Part shown: positions 18,701 to 27,441 of the stretch, in pieces | Numbering within the stretch: position 1 is the stretch's first letter | How the letters are laid out: the number at the start of each line of letters is the position of its first letter | Assembly (NCBI GenBank): GCA_041725895.1 | Contig: JBGRQA010000034.1 | Coordinates: forward strand, 1 to 61,401 | Length of the DNA: 61,401 nucleotides | Origin: JBGRQA01 sp041725895 | GTDB lineage: Bacteria > Bacteroidota > Bacteroidia > Bacteroidales > Marinifilaceae | Direction: 5' to 3' | Notes under the pieces: model-generated | Told to the model about the DNA's origin: nothing | Seen by the model: the letters and a program-made list of their open reading frames with translations, nothing else | Databases searched by the model: none | Program-made: the position numbers and the translations under genes

Positions 18701-20653
18701 GTTTTTTCCCTGATACTGTACTTCCAAAACTTCCGGTTTAAACCTTTTTTCCTCACATTCGGGACAAGGAACCGTTACATTGCCCATAAAATGCATTCCG
18801 ATTTGAAGCACCCCGGCTCCCTCACATTTTTCACATCGTCCTCCTTTAACGTTGAAGGAAAACATTCCCTTCTTCCAACCTTTTTCTTTTGGCTCTGGTA
18901 GATTAGCGTATAGATTCCGAATCAGATCGGCCAACTTGGTATAGGTAGCCGGATTGGAACGAGGTGTTTTGCCTATTGGTGTTTGATCGATACAAACCAC
19001 TTCCTGAATTGCTTCGGCTCCTTTGATACTTTTTTTGTCATTTTTCAATTTTTGAGCCAAAAGATCCATCACAAGGCTGGATTTGCCAGCTCCTGAAACT
19101 CCTGAAACCACATTTAGAGCATTAATGGAAAACTTCACATCAATCTTTTTAAGGTTGTGTATTTCGGCTCCTTTCACCAACAGGAATTTTCCATTTCCTC
19201 TTCGATTACTCCTGAAAGGGATCTGGAATTGTCCTTTGAGATAATCCAGTGTTGGGGTTGAGATTTTGGATGAAAGATACTCCTTCATGGATCCGCAAAA
19301 CAGAAGTTCTCCTCCCTCCCGTCCGGCTTTGGGACCAATATCTATGATCCAATCTGCGGCCAGAATAAAATCTTCATCGTGCTCAACAATCACCACGGTA
19401 TTTCCTTTTCTTACCAGTTCCCGAAGAATCTCAATAAGGTTCCTGTTCTCCTGAGCATGCAGACCGATGGAAGGTTCGTCGAGAATGTAGAGAATGTTTT
19501 GCATGCCCTGGTTTACCTGGTTTGCGATATGTATTCGCTGCTGTTCGCCACCTGAGAGTGTTGTGGATTCTCGATCAAGACTTAAATAGCCGACACCTAA
19601 TTTGATCAGAATTTCGGCCTTAGACAGGATTTGAGCTCCTATTTCTTTTGCAACAACTCCTACTTCCTCCTTAGCTATAAGTTTTGTCATGCGCTCTGCA
19701 ATGGCCTCTATGGATAGATTGCACCAGTGAGCAATATTATCATCCTCCCATGTCACTGAAAGTGCTTCGGGACTGTATCGGCTTCCTTTGCATTTGCTGC
19801 AGGGAATAGTTTGTACAAACCGAAGAATATTGGGATTTCGATCCCTTCTTAGAATCTCCTCCATCACTGGCAATATTCCTTTGTAGTACCCCTCTTCGCG
19901 CGGCTTTGCAGTGATGCCGCTCCATTTCATTCTCGATTCCAGGCTGTGTTTGCCAAATGGAATCTTCAACCGGTTGCTTCCGTTAAAGATTACCTTCCTG
20001 TTTTCCTCTGACAATTTTTCCCATGGGATGTCTACATTAAAACCATGAGCATTGCAAACCTGGTCCAAAACATCAATGGTTACCTGAGAATAAATAGTGT
20101 AACCACTTGGTGTTGTAATAGCCAGGGCTCCTTCGCGTAAAGTCTTCGATGGATCTTTTATGATGAGATTAGGATCAATTCTGTCTTCTACCCCCAACCC
20201 TTTGCAATGAGGGCAGGATCCCGCAGCTGAGTTAAAGGAAAACAAACTTCGGTTCAGCTGCAGTTCAGAATCCTTGCTCCTCCCGGCACGGGCAAAGAGC
20301 AATCGAAACAAATCGAGGATTTCAGTTAAGGTTCCAACCGTAGAACGTGAATTCCGAATCACATTGGTTTGATCAACAGCAATCGTAGGGCGCAGACCTT
20401 CAATCCTATTAACTTTCGGTCGTTGCATCTTGCCTAGGTATTGACGGGCATGGGATGAATAGGATTCCATGAATTTTCGCTGAGCTTCACGATACAAAAT
20501 ATCATAAACCAAAGACGACTTCCCTGAGCCGGAAACTCCGGTAACTACTGTTAGGCGGTTATGGGGAATCGTAACGGTTATATCCTTTAAATTGTGTTCT
20601 TTGGCCGCACTGATTTTAATATTACTTAGGGATTGATTGGAATTGGTTTTCAT
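15713..20653 (-). CDS. Giant tandem UvrA-like ABC ATPase (four nucleotide-binding sites)
   Basis: Protein of 1646 residues, nearly twice the size of UvrA (about 940). It is two UvrA units in a row: Walker A motifs lie near residues 40, 518, 864 and 1351 (GVSGSGKS, GVSGAGKS, GVSGSGKS, GVSGSGKS), each with its own LSGGE signature, Walker B DEP and a pair of CxxC zinc modules (for example CPHCKG, CEKCEG, CPVCKG, CPKCKG). In both units the sequence runs from LLFARAG or LLYARIG after about 20-25 residues straight into the FSFN...C-x-x-C block, so the roughly 115-residue UvrB-binding domain of normal UvrA is missing. It therefore resembles the accessory duplicated class of UvrA proteins rather than the excision-repair subunit. 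It stands alone, with its own terminator. DNA-damage or drug tolerance is a guess. Confidence 0.9.
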   Translation of the reverse strand: MKTNSNQSLSNIKISAAKEHNLKDITVTIPHNRLTVVTGVSGSGKSSLVYDILYREAQRKFMESYSSHARQYLGKMQRPKVNRIEGLRPTIAVDQTNVIRNSRSTVGTLTEILDLFRLLFARAGRSKDSELQLNRSLFSFNSAAGSCPHCKGLGVEDRIDPNLIIKDPSKTLREGALAITTPSGYTIYSQVTIDVLDQVCNAHGFNVDIPWEKLSEENRKVIFNGSNRLKIPFGKHSLESRMKWSGITAKPREEGYYKGILPVMEEILRRDRNPNILRFVQTIPCSKCKGSRYSPEALSVTWEDDNIAHWCNLSIEAIAERMTKLIAKEEVGVVAKEIGAQILSKAEILIKLGVGYLSLDRESTTLSGGEQQRIHIANQVNQGMQNILYILDEPSIGLHAQENRNLIEILRELVRKGNTVVIVEHDEDFILAADWIIDIGPKAGREGGELLFCGSMKEYLSSKISTPTLDYLKGQFQIPFRSNRRGNGKFLLVKGAEIHNLKKIDVKFSINALNVVSGVSGAGKSSLVMDLLAQKLKNDKKSIKGAEAIQEVVCIDQTPIGKTPRSNPATYTKLADLIRNLYANLPEPKEKGWKKGMFSFNVKGGRCEKCEGAGVLQIGMHFMGNVTVPCPECEEKRFKPEVLEVQYQGKNISDVFQMRISEARDFFYADRKMTSILDTLMELGLGYLSLGQSSSTLSGGEAQRIKLATHLAAPSKKSTLYILDEPTGGLHFVDVAHLLEALNRLVKIGHTVVVIEHHPDLIRQADWLIDLGPGSGKNGGMLCGMGTPEQVADVKNSPTSKFLSEWLTNKPVVECSQEANSWLDHSSFNYSHTKKTTVLRGITTHNLKGIDWSIPHGKMTVVTGVSGSGKSSLAFDTLFAEAERCFNRSMSAYVRSRLGSRSQGSFDSCHNLIPCIAISQDRFGTSPRSTVGTLSEIYEIYRLLYARIGQQVNSSGKSEEANHRLASYFSFNHQNGSCRHCKGLGSVWVANPDLLITNPEKSLLDGALGGTKIGKFYGDPKGQYVACLKTVGAKYHIDFTKAYEALSPENKKIALWGCDDELFNVNWEFKRGNRQGVHEFTGTWKGFANLVNEEYERKKENGKVANLLHIMHEKPCPVCKGQRLRKQALEIQFKGMNIWELSEFSVNRAIEFWTEIRETDLRSKEKAVLAQLHPAILKKLDHLKRLGLGYLTLNRSTETLSGGEAQRLRIATQLGTEMQDICYVLDEPTRGLHHEDIEGLLKVLEDLKSKGNTLVVVEHNAKIILQADKIVELGPTGGNFGGHLIASGSLHDLLNNPRSLTAPYLNSRGFNFDSRDTFKGKHEIRIRKACANNLKKVDLRIPTGGLIGLVGVSGSGKSSLLREVIWESAQKQKAINCDQITGLENFGQIILLEQKCMGKSPSSTPASYSGLMNLIRKCFIQTEEAKQMHLKPSLFSFNSKEGACPKCKGMGSTSIKMDFLSDIWMECEACKGTRYNLDALQWKFHGKTIAEVMEMTISEALAFFEMEAKIQKALVLLEEVGLGYIKLGQPSNQLSGGEAQRLRLATELIKPGKEINLFLLDEPCSGLHFQDLENMVVLFKKLALNGHTIIFADHHEQLIAQADYLIELGPKGGDEGGTFVAQGSPIDLLAKFTTKTTKVLQDLEKL

Positions 20654-20693
20654 TTGAAATCAAATCGTTTTTGTTCCATTCGGCAATAAAAAA

Positions 20694-20720
20694 AGCCGAA
20701 CTTTTAATAAGCTCGGCTAA
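20694..20720 (-). terminator. Terminator after the small membrane protein gene
   Basis: Minus-strand stem AGCCGAGCTT/AAGTTCGGCT with one mismatch and an AT loop, followed by seven T. It insulates the uvrA-like gene from the upstream phosphorelay cluster. Confidence 0.8.
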
Positions 20721-20774
20721 ATGTACTAAAAAACTATTACAGAGATTTCTTTGAATCTTTCTATTATGATAAAA

Positions 20775-21161
20775 TTAAGATTTGGGTTCTACCTTAGGAT
20801 CCTTTTTCAGAAGTTTATGGATTCCAACAAAAAGCGTCCAGCCAGACAGGGCGACAATTAATATCCGGAGGACCAGGTTTTGATTGAACTTACCTTCGGC
20901 CATTACTATATCTCTTGAAAGTGCCGGAATCATAAAAATAAGGAGACCAAAAATCACGAATACCTGAATCCACAGAAGTATTCGCTTCACTTTTTCCTTT
21001 TTGGAAGGTATGGCCTGCTTTGCCGCCCGTGCCATTTTACTGCGTTGATTTTTGGGAATATGTACAGGTTTGGGTTTGGAACTGAATTTCTTTTTCAATC
21101 GGCTTCCCACCAGGAAAGCGAATACGCAAAGTCCTAGTATAATATAGTGTTCCTTGTTCAT
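20775..21161 (-). CDS. Small membrane protein of unknown function
   Basis: Protein of 128 residues that I do not recognise. Three hydrophobic segments are visible: YIILGLCVFAFLVGS (residues 6-20), ILLWIQVFVIFGLLIFMIP (about 62-80) and VLRILIVALSGWTLFVG (about 97-113), separated by a very basic cytoplasmic-type loop (KKKFSSKPKPVHIPKNQRSK). It starts 17 bp downstream of the hybrid kinase stop and is probably the last gene of that operon. Confidence 0.7.
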   Translation of the reverse strand: MNKEHYIILGLCVFAFLVGSRLKKKFSSKPKPVHIPKNQRSKMARAAKQAIPSKKEKVKRILLWIQVFVIFGLLIFMIPALSRDIVMAEGKFNQNLVLRILIVALSGWTLFVGIHKLLKKDPKVEPKS

Positions 21162-21177
21162 TTTCTTTATTTTGGTA

Positions 21178-23187
21178 TTAGTTCCCGGTTACTTCAATTG
21201 TTGATGTTTTATTTATCCAAAAAGTAATCTTTTCAAATAGTTCTTTAGACTTAAATGGTTTGGTTATAAAGTCATTAAATCCTTTTTCCAAACAACAGTC
21301 CTTCTCTTCCCGCTGTGCATTGGCTGTAAGTGCAACTACCGGAAGAGTGCATTGCATCTGGTTTCGTAAAACTTCTGTTGCCTGGTAGCCATCCATTTCC
21401 GGCATCTGAAGATCCATCAGAATCAGATCGTATGGCCCCTTTTTCACTTTTTCAATGGCCTGCTTTCCATTCTCTGCCCAATCGTATTGAAAACCCCAAT
21501 CGGTTATTAATTTCTTGGCCAAAATTTGATTGATCTTGTTGTCTTCCACCAAAAGTACGCGGTAGGCTGACCAGCCTCTTTCGCTCACTTCCTTCCTATC
21601 GAAGTTTATTTCATCTCTATTCATTGAGGATCTCTGTTTCCTGAAGCTCAGAGTAAAACTAAAAGTACTCCCTTGATTGACTACACTTTCTACTTCGAGT
21701 TTTCCTCCCTGCAATTCGATAATATTTCTGCAAATGGTTAAACCAAGACCGGTTCCCCCAAACTTACGTGCAATATCGGAACTAGCCTGTGCAAAACTAT
21801 CAAAAATTGTTTCTAATTTTTCACTTGGAATACCAATTCCTGTATCCTTTATTGCAAAAGCTATTTCCTGCTCTGTTTCTGAGTTCTTTTTCAGATCAAT
21901 TTTAAGAAAAACTTCTCCATTTTGGGTGAATTTAATGGCATTTCCCACCAAATTGTTTATTACCTGAAGTAGTTTAACCGGATCCCCAATCAATTTTGGT
22001 TGCACCATCGGATCGACTTTGTAATGTACCCGAATGTTTTTGTCCCTAACATTTTGCTGAAATAGTGCAAAATTGGAATCCAGCAATTCGTTCAAATCAA
22101 AGGGCGTTTCTTCAAACTTAAGTTTACCGGCCTCAATTTTGGAAACATCCAACAAGTCATTAATAATCACCACCAGGTTTTCGGCTGATTTTCGAATAGC
22201 ATCCAAATATCCTTTCTTTTCCTGGTCCTCTTCCATGGAATGCAGGATATTGGTAAGCCCCAAAATACCATTCATAGGAGTGCGTATCTCATGACTGATA
22301 TTCGCAATGAATTGCTGCTTACTATTGACCATCTTCTCTGCGATCTCCTTGGCCTCTATTAGCTGTTTCTCTATCAGTTTTCGCTCAGTGATATCCTGAA
22401 CGGTGCAAATTAAGCGATACACCATTCCATTTTCATCCTCAATGGGATATCCATTGTCATTGATGTATCGAATTTCTCCTGATGGAAGTACGATTCGATA
22501 ATCGATATTATAGGATTGCTGGTTGAGAATGGCCTCGTTGATTTTCTTGACAAGAAGGTTGATATCGTCGGAATGAATCGTTTTGAGGTACTGACGGTAG
22601 GAAGCCTTGTCTTTACAGGAGAGGCCAAAAATCCTACAAGCCTCTTCCGACCAGATAATCTCCTCGGATTTCACATTCACTTCCATATTTCCAATTCGGG
22701 CCAGGCGTTGAGCTTCCATTAACCGTTCCTGACTCATTCGTAACTTCTTTTCGGTATTCCGGCGCTGAATTTCATTCTCCTTCGACCAAAGTGCATTTCT
22801 TAAACTCTGAGACAAGCCTTCGGGAGTTAGCAGGCTTTTGGGAATATAATCAGTAGCTCCGGCCTTCATAGTTTGGGCTGCAATCTTTTCATCACCATGA
22901 GAAGTCACTACAATCACTGGAGCTTCGATTCCCCGCCTCTGAATTTCCTTGATAAATTGCATCCCATCCAGATCGGGAAGCTGAAAATCCAGGAAAATAC
23001 AATCGTACTGCTGGTTTTCCAAAGCCTTTAAACCATCTGTTCCATTCTCAACATAGGTAATATCAGCATCATAGCCTGAGTCTTTCAGGGCCCGCTTTTG
23101 AGTGAGAGCATCTACCCTGTCGTCTTCTATTATGAGGATTTTAACAGTTTGCATCGAGGTTCCAGGGAAAAAATCAGTTTTATTCAT
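21178..23187 (-). CDS. Hybrid sensor kinase REC-PAS-HisKA-HATPase-REC
   Basis: Soluble protein of 669 residues. Order: N-terminal receiver (about 14-130, phospho-Asp in YDCIFLDFQLPDLDG, Lys in DYIPKSLLT), PAS with PAC (about 165-270), dimerisation domain with phospho-His in NISHEIRTPMNGILGL (near residue 298), ATPase domain (GNAIKFTQNGEV, KDTGIGIP, GGTGLGLTI), and a C-terminal receiver (YDLILMDLQMPEMDG; ITKPF). The start at 23187 is 6 bp after the preceding response regulator; Met12 is an alternative. It probably closes the phosphorelay formed by the four genes upstream. Confidence 0.92.
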   Translation of the reverse strand: MNKTDFFPGTSMQTVKILIIEDDRVDALTQKRALKDSGYDADITYVENGTDGLKALENQQYDCIFLDFQLPDLDGMQFIKEIQRRGIEAPVIVVTSHGDEKIAAQTMKAGATDYIPKSLLTPEGLSQSLRNALWSKENEIQRRNTEKKLRMSQERLMEAQRLARIGNMEVNVKSEEIIWSEEACRIFGLSCKDKASYRQYLKTIHSDDINLLVKKINEAILNQQSYNIDYRIVLPSGEIRYINDNGYPIEDENGMVYRLICTVQDITERKLIEKQLIEAKEIAEKMVNSKQQFIANISHEIRTPMNGILGLTNILHSMEEDQEKKGYLDAIRKSAENLVVIINDLLDVSKIEAGKLKFEETPFDLNELLDSNFALFQQNVRDKNIRVHYKVDPMVQPKLIGDPVKLLQVINNLVGNAIKFTQNGEVFLKIDLKKNSETEQEIAFAIKDTGIGIPSEKLETIFDSFAQASSDIARKFGGTGLGLTICRNIIELQGGKLEVESVVNQGSTFSFTLSFRKQRSSMNRDEINFDRKEVSERGWSAYRVLLVEDNKINQILAKKLITDWGFQYDWAENGKQAIEKVKKGPYDLILMDLQMPEMDGYQATEVLRNQMQCTLPVVALTANAQREEKDCCLEKGFNDFITKPFKSKELFEKITFWINKTSTIEVTGN

Positions 23188-23193
23188 GGTTCT

Positions 23194-23619
23194 TTATGGG
23201 AGTTCAATCAGTTTCCAAAAATTATTAAGAGTCGCGACAGCACTAACAAATCGATCAAAATCAATAGGTTTTAAAATATAGCCCGCAACATTCATATTAT
23301 AAGCTTCCATCTTATCAGTATCATCATTGGAAGTTGTCATAACAAACACACTAATGGATTTAAATTCATCGTTGGCCCTTAACTCCTTAAGGAATTCAAT
23401 TCCATTCATTTTCGGCATATTGATATCAAGAAGAATAATCCTGGGAGTAGGATGAATTTTGGGAACTCCTTCTCCTTTAAGCATTGCAAGGGCCTCAAGA
23501 CCATTGCTTGCTACATGCAGAGGATTGGAAATATTGTTCTTCCTAAAGGCCCTGTTCACGTTCATCACGTCAATCTCATCATCTTCCACCAAAAGGATGT
23601 TTAACAAATTATCGGCCAT
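23194..23619 (-). CDS. Single-domain response regulator (Rcp1-like)
   Basis: Stand-alone receiver of 141 residues without output domain. The acidic pocket is LLVEDDEIDVMNV, phospho-Asp in RIILLDINMPKMNGIEFL, Thr in FVMTTSND and Lys in GYILKPIDFDRF. It is a close paralogue of the next receiver upstream (23651-24070), with which it shares the C-terminal ending AVATLNNFWKL. Such receivers shuttle phosphate between kinases. Confidence 0.92.
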   Translation of the reverse strand: MADNLLNILLVEDDEIDVMNVNRAFRKNNISNPLHVASNGLEALAMLKGEGVPKIHPTPRIILLDINMPKMNGIEFLKELRANDEFKSISVFVMTTSNDDTDKMEAYNMNVAGYILKPIDFDRFVSAVATLNNFWKLIELP

Positions 23620-23650
23620 TCTTATGCAATTTAATTAAATTTTGTAAAAT

Positions 23651-24070
23651 CTACTCTTCCGGATGTTGGCACAATTGCCAGTAACTGTTCAATGTTGAAA
23701 CAGAACTTACAAACTTATCAAAGGAAAGGGGTTTCAGAATATAGCCTGCAACATTCAGGTTGTAAGCTTCTATCTTATCTGAATCCTGATTCGAAGTCGT
23801 CATCACAAAAACACTAATGTCCTTTAGTTTTTCATCCTTCCGTAACTCCTGTAGAAACTCAATCCCGTTCATTTTAGGCATGTTAATATCCAAAATGATG
23901 ATACGAGGTTTTTCGGTATTGGGAGACCGAAGAATTTCCAAAGCTTCAAGACCATTTCTCCCAATAAGAAGTGGATTATTTATATTATTCTTTCGAAAAG
24001 CTCGCTGGATGTTCATAACATCTACTTCATCATCCTCCACAAGCATTATATTCAAGGATTTGGCATCCAT
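23651..24070 (-). CDS. Single-domain response regulator (Rcp1-like), paralogue
   Basis: Stand-alone receiver of 139 residues: MLVEDDEVDVMNIQRAF, phospho-Asp in RIIILDINMPKMNGIEFL, VFVMTTSNQDSDK and GYILKPLSFDKF. It lies 17 bp after a short histidine kinase and 31 bp before its twin. The near-identical DINMPKMNGIEFL and VAGYILKP cores show that the two arose by local duplication. Confidence 0.92.
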   Translation of the reverse strand: MDAKSLNIMLVEDDEVDVMNIQRAFRKNNINNPLLIGRNGLEALEILRSPNTEKPRIIILDINMPKMNGIEFLQELRKDEKLKDISVFVMTTSNQDSDKIEAYNLNVAGYILKPLSFDKFVSSVSTLNSYWQLCQHPEE

Positions 24071-24087
24071 AATATCATATCTTATAA

Positions 24088-24813
24088 TTAATAATTCTTT
24101 TTCGTATCAATTTCTTTGGGCCAGGTAAACACAATCTTTGTTCCCTCATTTTCCTTTGAATAAAGGAGTATTTCTCCTCCCACAAAATCCAGAATCTTTT
24201 TACAGAGGGTTAATCCGGCTCCAATAGAATTCAGTTCTTCTTTGGAATCCATCGTAAAAAAGATAGAAAAAACTTTGTCAGTCAATTTCTCATCGATTCC
24301 CACGCCATTGTCTTCCACAGTGAATTGAAAATGAGTTTTCAACTCGTCGCAGCTTACCCTTACCAATGCATCGGTTCTTTTCTGGAATTTTACCGCATTT
24401 TCGATTAAATGAAATAGTACGGTTTTTAGTTTCTGGCTTAAGGTTTGGAATGCTGGAAAATCTCCATTAAGCTCTAGTTGGTAAGTTGCCGGAACATTCA
24501 AATCCTCCCAGATCTCCTCAATGGCCTTTCTTGATTCCAATTCCCTGATATTTAAATTAGTCCTTTTGATTCGGGAGATTTCGGTCAAAGCATTCATCAT
24601 CATTTCCATCCGCTTCACCCTATTCTTTAACAGAGATAGATTGATCTGAACCTCTTCGGTTACATCTTCCCCTAAATCCTCCTCAATCCATTGGGAGAGA
24701 TTGGAGATTGCCCTTAAGGGAGCCTTTACATCGTGTGAAATAATGTAAACGAAATCTTCAAATTCCTGATTCTTCTCAATCAATTTTTGCTTGTAATACT
24801 CCTGTTCACTCAT
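24088..24813 (-). CDS. Short cytoplasmic histidine kinase
   Basis: Kinase of 241 residues lacking any sensor or membrane segment. Phospho-His is in YIISHDVKAPLRAISNL (residue about 25); the ATPase domain shows HLIENAVKFQKR (N box), EDNGVGIDEK (G1) and GAGLTLCKKIL (G2). The HDVKAPLR type matches kinases of the phytochrome-like group that pair with Rcp1-like receivers. It is likely to be fed by, or dimerise with, the larger kinase just upstream. Confidence 0.88.
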   Translation of the reverse strand: MSEQEYYKQKLIEKNQEFEDFVYIISHDVKAPLRAISNLSQWIEEDLGEDVTEEVQINLSLLKNRVKRMEMMMNALTEISRIKRTNLNIRELESRKAIEEIWEDLNVPATYQLELNGDFPAFQTLSQKLKTVLFHLIENAVKFQKRTDALVRVSCDELKTHFQFTVEDNGVGIDEKLTDKVFSIFFTMDSKEELNSIGAGLTLCKKILDFVGGEILLYSKENEGTKIVFTWPKEIDTKKNY

Positions 24814-24825
24814 AGGTAAATGGTA

Positions 24826-26148
24826 TTAATTGGGCCAGGTAAAAATGAAACGGGCTCCCTTGTCCACTTCTGATTCGAGTCGGATGCTTTGCTGCTTCTC
24901 CTCCAGTATCTTTTTGATAATAGAAAGACCTATTCCTGTACTTTCAAAGGTATCCCGGGCTTCCAGGGTTTGAAAAATACCAAAAACCTTTTCATGATAT
25001 TCCGGAGCAATTCCAGGACCATCATCGGCTACAAAGAATTGGTGGTTTTCATTCTCGCTTGTCCAACCTATTTCAATATTCCCCTTTTCCTTGTGATGAT
25101 ACTTCACTGCGTTGCTAATGAGGTTGGAAAATATTTGCTGGAGTAGAATCTTTTCAGTGTTAAGAGTTAGCGGTTCACCCAACATCTTCACCGTAAAATT
25201 TTCGGGAATAGAGAGGGAATCCAAAACTTCATGGATTAGTTCATTTACATTCACTTCCTCTATAGGAAGTTTTTTTCGACCGATTCTGGAATAGTCCAGA
25301 ATTCCATTTATCAGGTTCTCCATGCGCAGAACCCGGCCGCGCAAAAGACGAAGATAGTTCTGCACCTCGTCCGATACTTCTCCCAAATCTTCCTCAATCC
25401 ATTCTGCCAGACTGTTTATCCCACGTAAAGGAGCCTTCAAATCATGAGAAACAATGTATGCAAATTGATTTAGTTCATCATTTTTCCGTTCAATTCGATC
25501 AAGGTACAATTTTAGCTTCTCTTCGTTCTCTTTCTGCTGCGTGATATCCTGTGCTACAATCACATAAATATTGCCATTTATGCCTTCCAGTAGGTTAACG
25601 GATACCAGTACGGGTAAACCTTTCCCATCTTTGGTCCGAAATCGGCTTTCGAAAAGAGTATTGGGTTTGAGCTCTTCAAAATCGAATACATCCTTTGCCG
25701 ATTTATTTATAAGCTTGCTTTCTACACATCCCAATCGTTGACAGGTAGTAGCATTTACAGTTTGAATCTTCAGATTTTTATCGGTTACTATCAGCATATC
25801 TCCCATTGTTCGAAAGATATCATCCAGGTACTTTTTTGAGCTGTTAATCTCAATTAATCTTTGCGATGAAGTCAAACTTGTCTTTATCACAAGAAAAACG
25901 AAGAAGGCACCTCCCATAAAAACGAAGCCTACAAGAGGAACGATATACTGAGTTTGATCTAAAAACACAAGAATTAATGCCACCACATAGGAAAGAGTGA
26001 ATAACAAGATAAGCCAAAATAGTACCTTCCAGGAATTGAAAATTTTACCTTCCAGAAGGTGAAATAAACGTCGAACCTGGGAAATTGCTAAAAACATAAA
26101 CAGAATTCCCAGAATGATTAATAGGGCGGAAATGCTTTGCATCTGCAT
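24826..26148 (-). CDS. Membrane PAS sensor histidine kinase
   Basis: Protein of 440 residues and first gene of the five-gene phosphorelay. Three to four hydrophobic segments occupy residues 5-100 (for example ALLIILGILFMFLAISQV, LVGFVFMGGAFFVFLVI). A PAS/PAC unit follows (about 110-215), then phospho-His in YIVSHDLKAPLRGINSL and the ATPase domain (SNLISNAVKYHH, DDGPGIAPEY, TGIGLSIIKKIL). It ends 12 bp before the short kinase. The signal is not evident. Confidence 0.9.
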   Translation of the reverse strand: MQMQSISALLIILGILFMFLAISQVRRLFHLLEGKIFNSWKVLFWLILLFTLSYVVALILVFLDQTQYIVPLVGFVFMGGAFFVFLVIKTSLTSSQRLIEINSSKKYLDDIFRTMGDMLIVTDKNLKIQTVNATTCQRLGCVESKLINKSAKDVFDFEELKPNTLFESRFRTKDGKGLPVLVSVNLLEGINGNIYVIVAQDITQQKENEEKLKLYLDRIERKNDELNQFAYIVSHDLKAPLRGINSLAEWIEEDLGEVSDEVQNYLRLLRGRVLRMENLINGILDYSRIGRKKLPIEEVNVNELIHEVLDSLSIPENFTVKMLGEPLTLNTEKILLQQIFSNLISNAVKYHHKEKGNIEIGWTSENENHQFFVADDGPGIAPEYHEKVFGIFQTLEARDTFESTGIGLSIIKKILEEKQQSIRLESEVDKGARFIFTWPN

Positions 26149-26377
26149 GGATTATAGTAAGGTTTAGGCCCTAATATAATTAAATTTTATGCACTTGAAA
26201 GTGCCCTTAGAGCTCTCTAATTCTGCTTTTCGCATTTACTCCCTGTATTACAAATCAATAGAAAACGGCATTTCAAGTAAAAAAAATGGACATTCACATT
26301 AAATCAAGGCGATAATAAGAAAATACCCGAAATATCTCCTATTTAGCCAAAACAGCATAATTAAGATTATAGATGAT

Positions 26378-27100
26378 CTAGAAAATTGTTGGAGAGTATC
26401 TTTTCATCTCTTTCCTGAACGCTTGTACCTGTGGACAAACCTTTTTCATAAGATCCCAGAAGTTTGAAGAATGGTTTTTCTCTATAGTATGGCAAAGTTC
26501 GTGAAGAATTACATAATCGATAAGATGGGAAGGCATACGGATCAAGTGGATGTTTAGACTGATGCGATTATCATGCGAACAGGAACCCCAGCGGGTTTTT
26601 GCATTGCGAACACTTACTTTTCCATGCTGAAATCCAAATTCTTTAGCCAACTCCTGAACCCTATGGGGAAGGTAATACTGAGCTTCCCTGCGAAGAGTTT
26701 CCACAAGCGATTTCCGGATGAAATCCTGCACCCGCTCAGCCTCTACCGATAGACTATCAGGATAATTGATTCGTAATATCCCGTCCTTTAATGAGGCCTG
26801 TAATGCTTGCTTTTTGTGAGCACAAATCTGTAGGGAATGATATTTTGTGCGGAATTCGTTTTCAGGAGAAAAAATCGTCCTTTGTGCCTCTTTTTGCTGT
26901 ATTTTGGATCGATTTTTTAAAATCCAATCCCGATGTTCGTCAAGCAGGGTCTCCCCATCCGCAAAAGTAAAACCTGGCGGAATGTTTACCCAAATTCCTT
27001 TAGCCGGCGCCATTCGAATGGACAGGCGACGAAAACGGCTGTTTTTTACCAGACGTACTTGACCAATTTCGGGGAATACAATAATTTTTTCCTGAGACAT
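26378..27100 (-). CDS. YgjP-like zinc metallopeptidase (DUF45)
   Basis: Protein of 240 residues; ATG at 27100 is chosen over a TTG at 27118 that falls within a terminator stem. The zinc site is VILHELCHTIEKNHSSNFW, giving HExxH with a downstream NH-x3-FW, and the preceding block KTRWGSCSHDNRISLN is diagnostic of the YgjP/DUF45 family. Members are predicted soluble metal-dependent hydrolases; the substrate is not established here. No obvious operon partner. Confidence 0.88.
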   Translation of the reverse strand: MSQEKIIVFPEIGQVRLVKNSRFRRLSIRMAPAKGIWVNIPPGFTFADGETLLDEHRDWILKNRSKIQQKEAQRTIFSPENEFRTKYHSLQICAHKKQALQASLKDGILRINYPDSLSVEAERVQDFIRKSLVETLRREAQYYLPHRVQELAKEFGFQHGKVSVRNAKTRWGSCSHDNRISLNIHLIRMPSHLIDYVILHELCHTIEKNHSSNFWDLMKKVCPQVQAFRKEMKRYSPTIF

Positions 27101-27132
27101 AAAAAAATAGCTTTGCAAAATGCAAAGCTATT
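27101..27132 (-). terminator. Terminator after the 95-residue protein gene
   Basis: Perfect stem AATAGCTTTGCA/TGCAAAGCTATT with a 4-nt loop followed by seven T on the minus strand. The T run abuts the start codon of the YgjP-like gene at 27100, so that gene must have a promoter inside or upstream of the hairpin, or rely on read-through. Confidence 0.85.
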
Positions 27133-27153
27133 AGAATTATTGTGATCAAAAAA

Positions 27154-27441
27154 TTATTTTTCTTTCACCAGATTGCTCAATTTGCTAAAAGATGAATCAA
27201 TCTTTTCAATTAGATCATTAAATACCTTCTTGTAATGTGCTTTTACCAATTTTGGGTTGTCCTTTCCGTCAGGATGATTTACTCGTGCGATTAAATCGTT
27301 ACGGAAAGCGATGGTTTCATGAATGATCTCCATTACCTGATCCTTTTTCTCAGGATGTAGGTAGTTGTAGTTATAGCAATCAGCAATCACCTCAAAACAA
27401 AGGTAATCGATATCTTTTTTCAATCTTCTTCTACTTGCCAT
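27154..27441 (-). CDS. Conserved hypothetical protein, 95 residues
   Basis: Small helical, soluble protein with a basic start (MASRRRLKKDIDYL) and a motif-like stretch EVIADCYNYNYLHPEKKDQV. No enzymatic signature. Its own terminator follows directly. I believe similar proteins are widespread in Bacteroidota but cannot name a function. Confidence 0.7.
   Translation of the reverse strand: MASRRRLKKDIDYLCFEVIADCYNYNYLHPEKKDQVMEIIHETIAFRNDLIARVNHPDGKDNPKLVKAHYKKVFNDLIEKIDSSFSKLSNLVKEK

Noticed and set aside
23664..23676. Second sigma-54 promoter (TTGGCACAATTGC)
   Set aside because: The gap between TGGCAC and TTGC is only 2 bp instead of 5, and it lies within a response regulator gene on the wrong strand.
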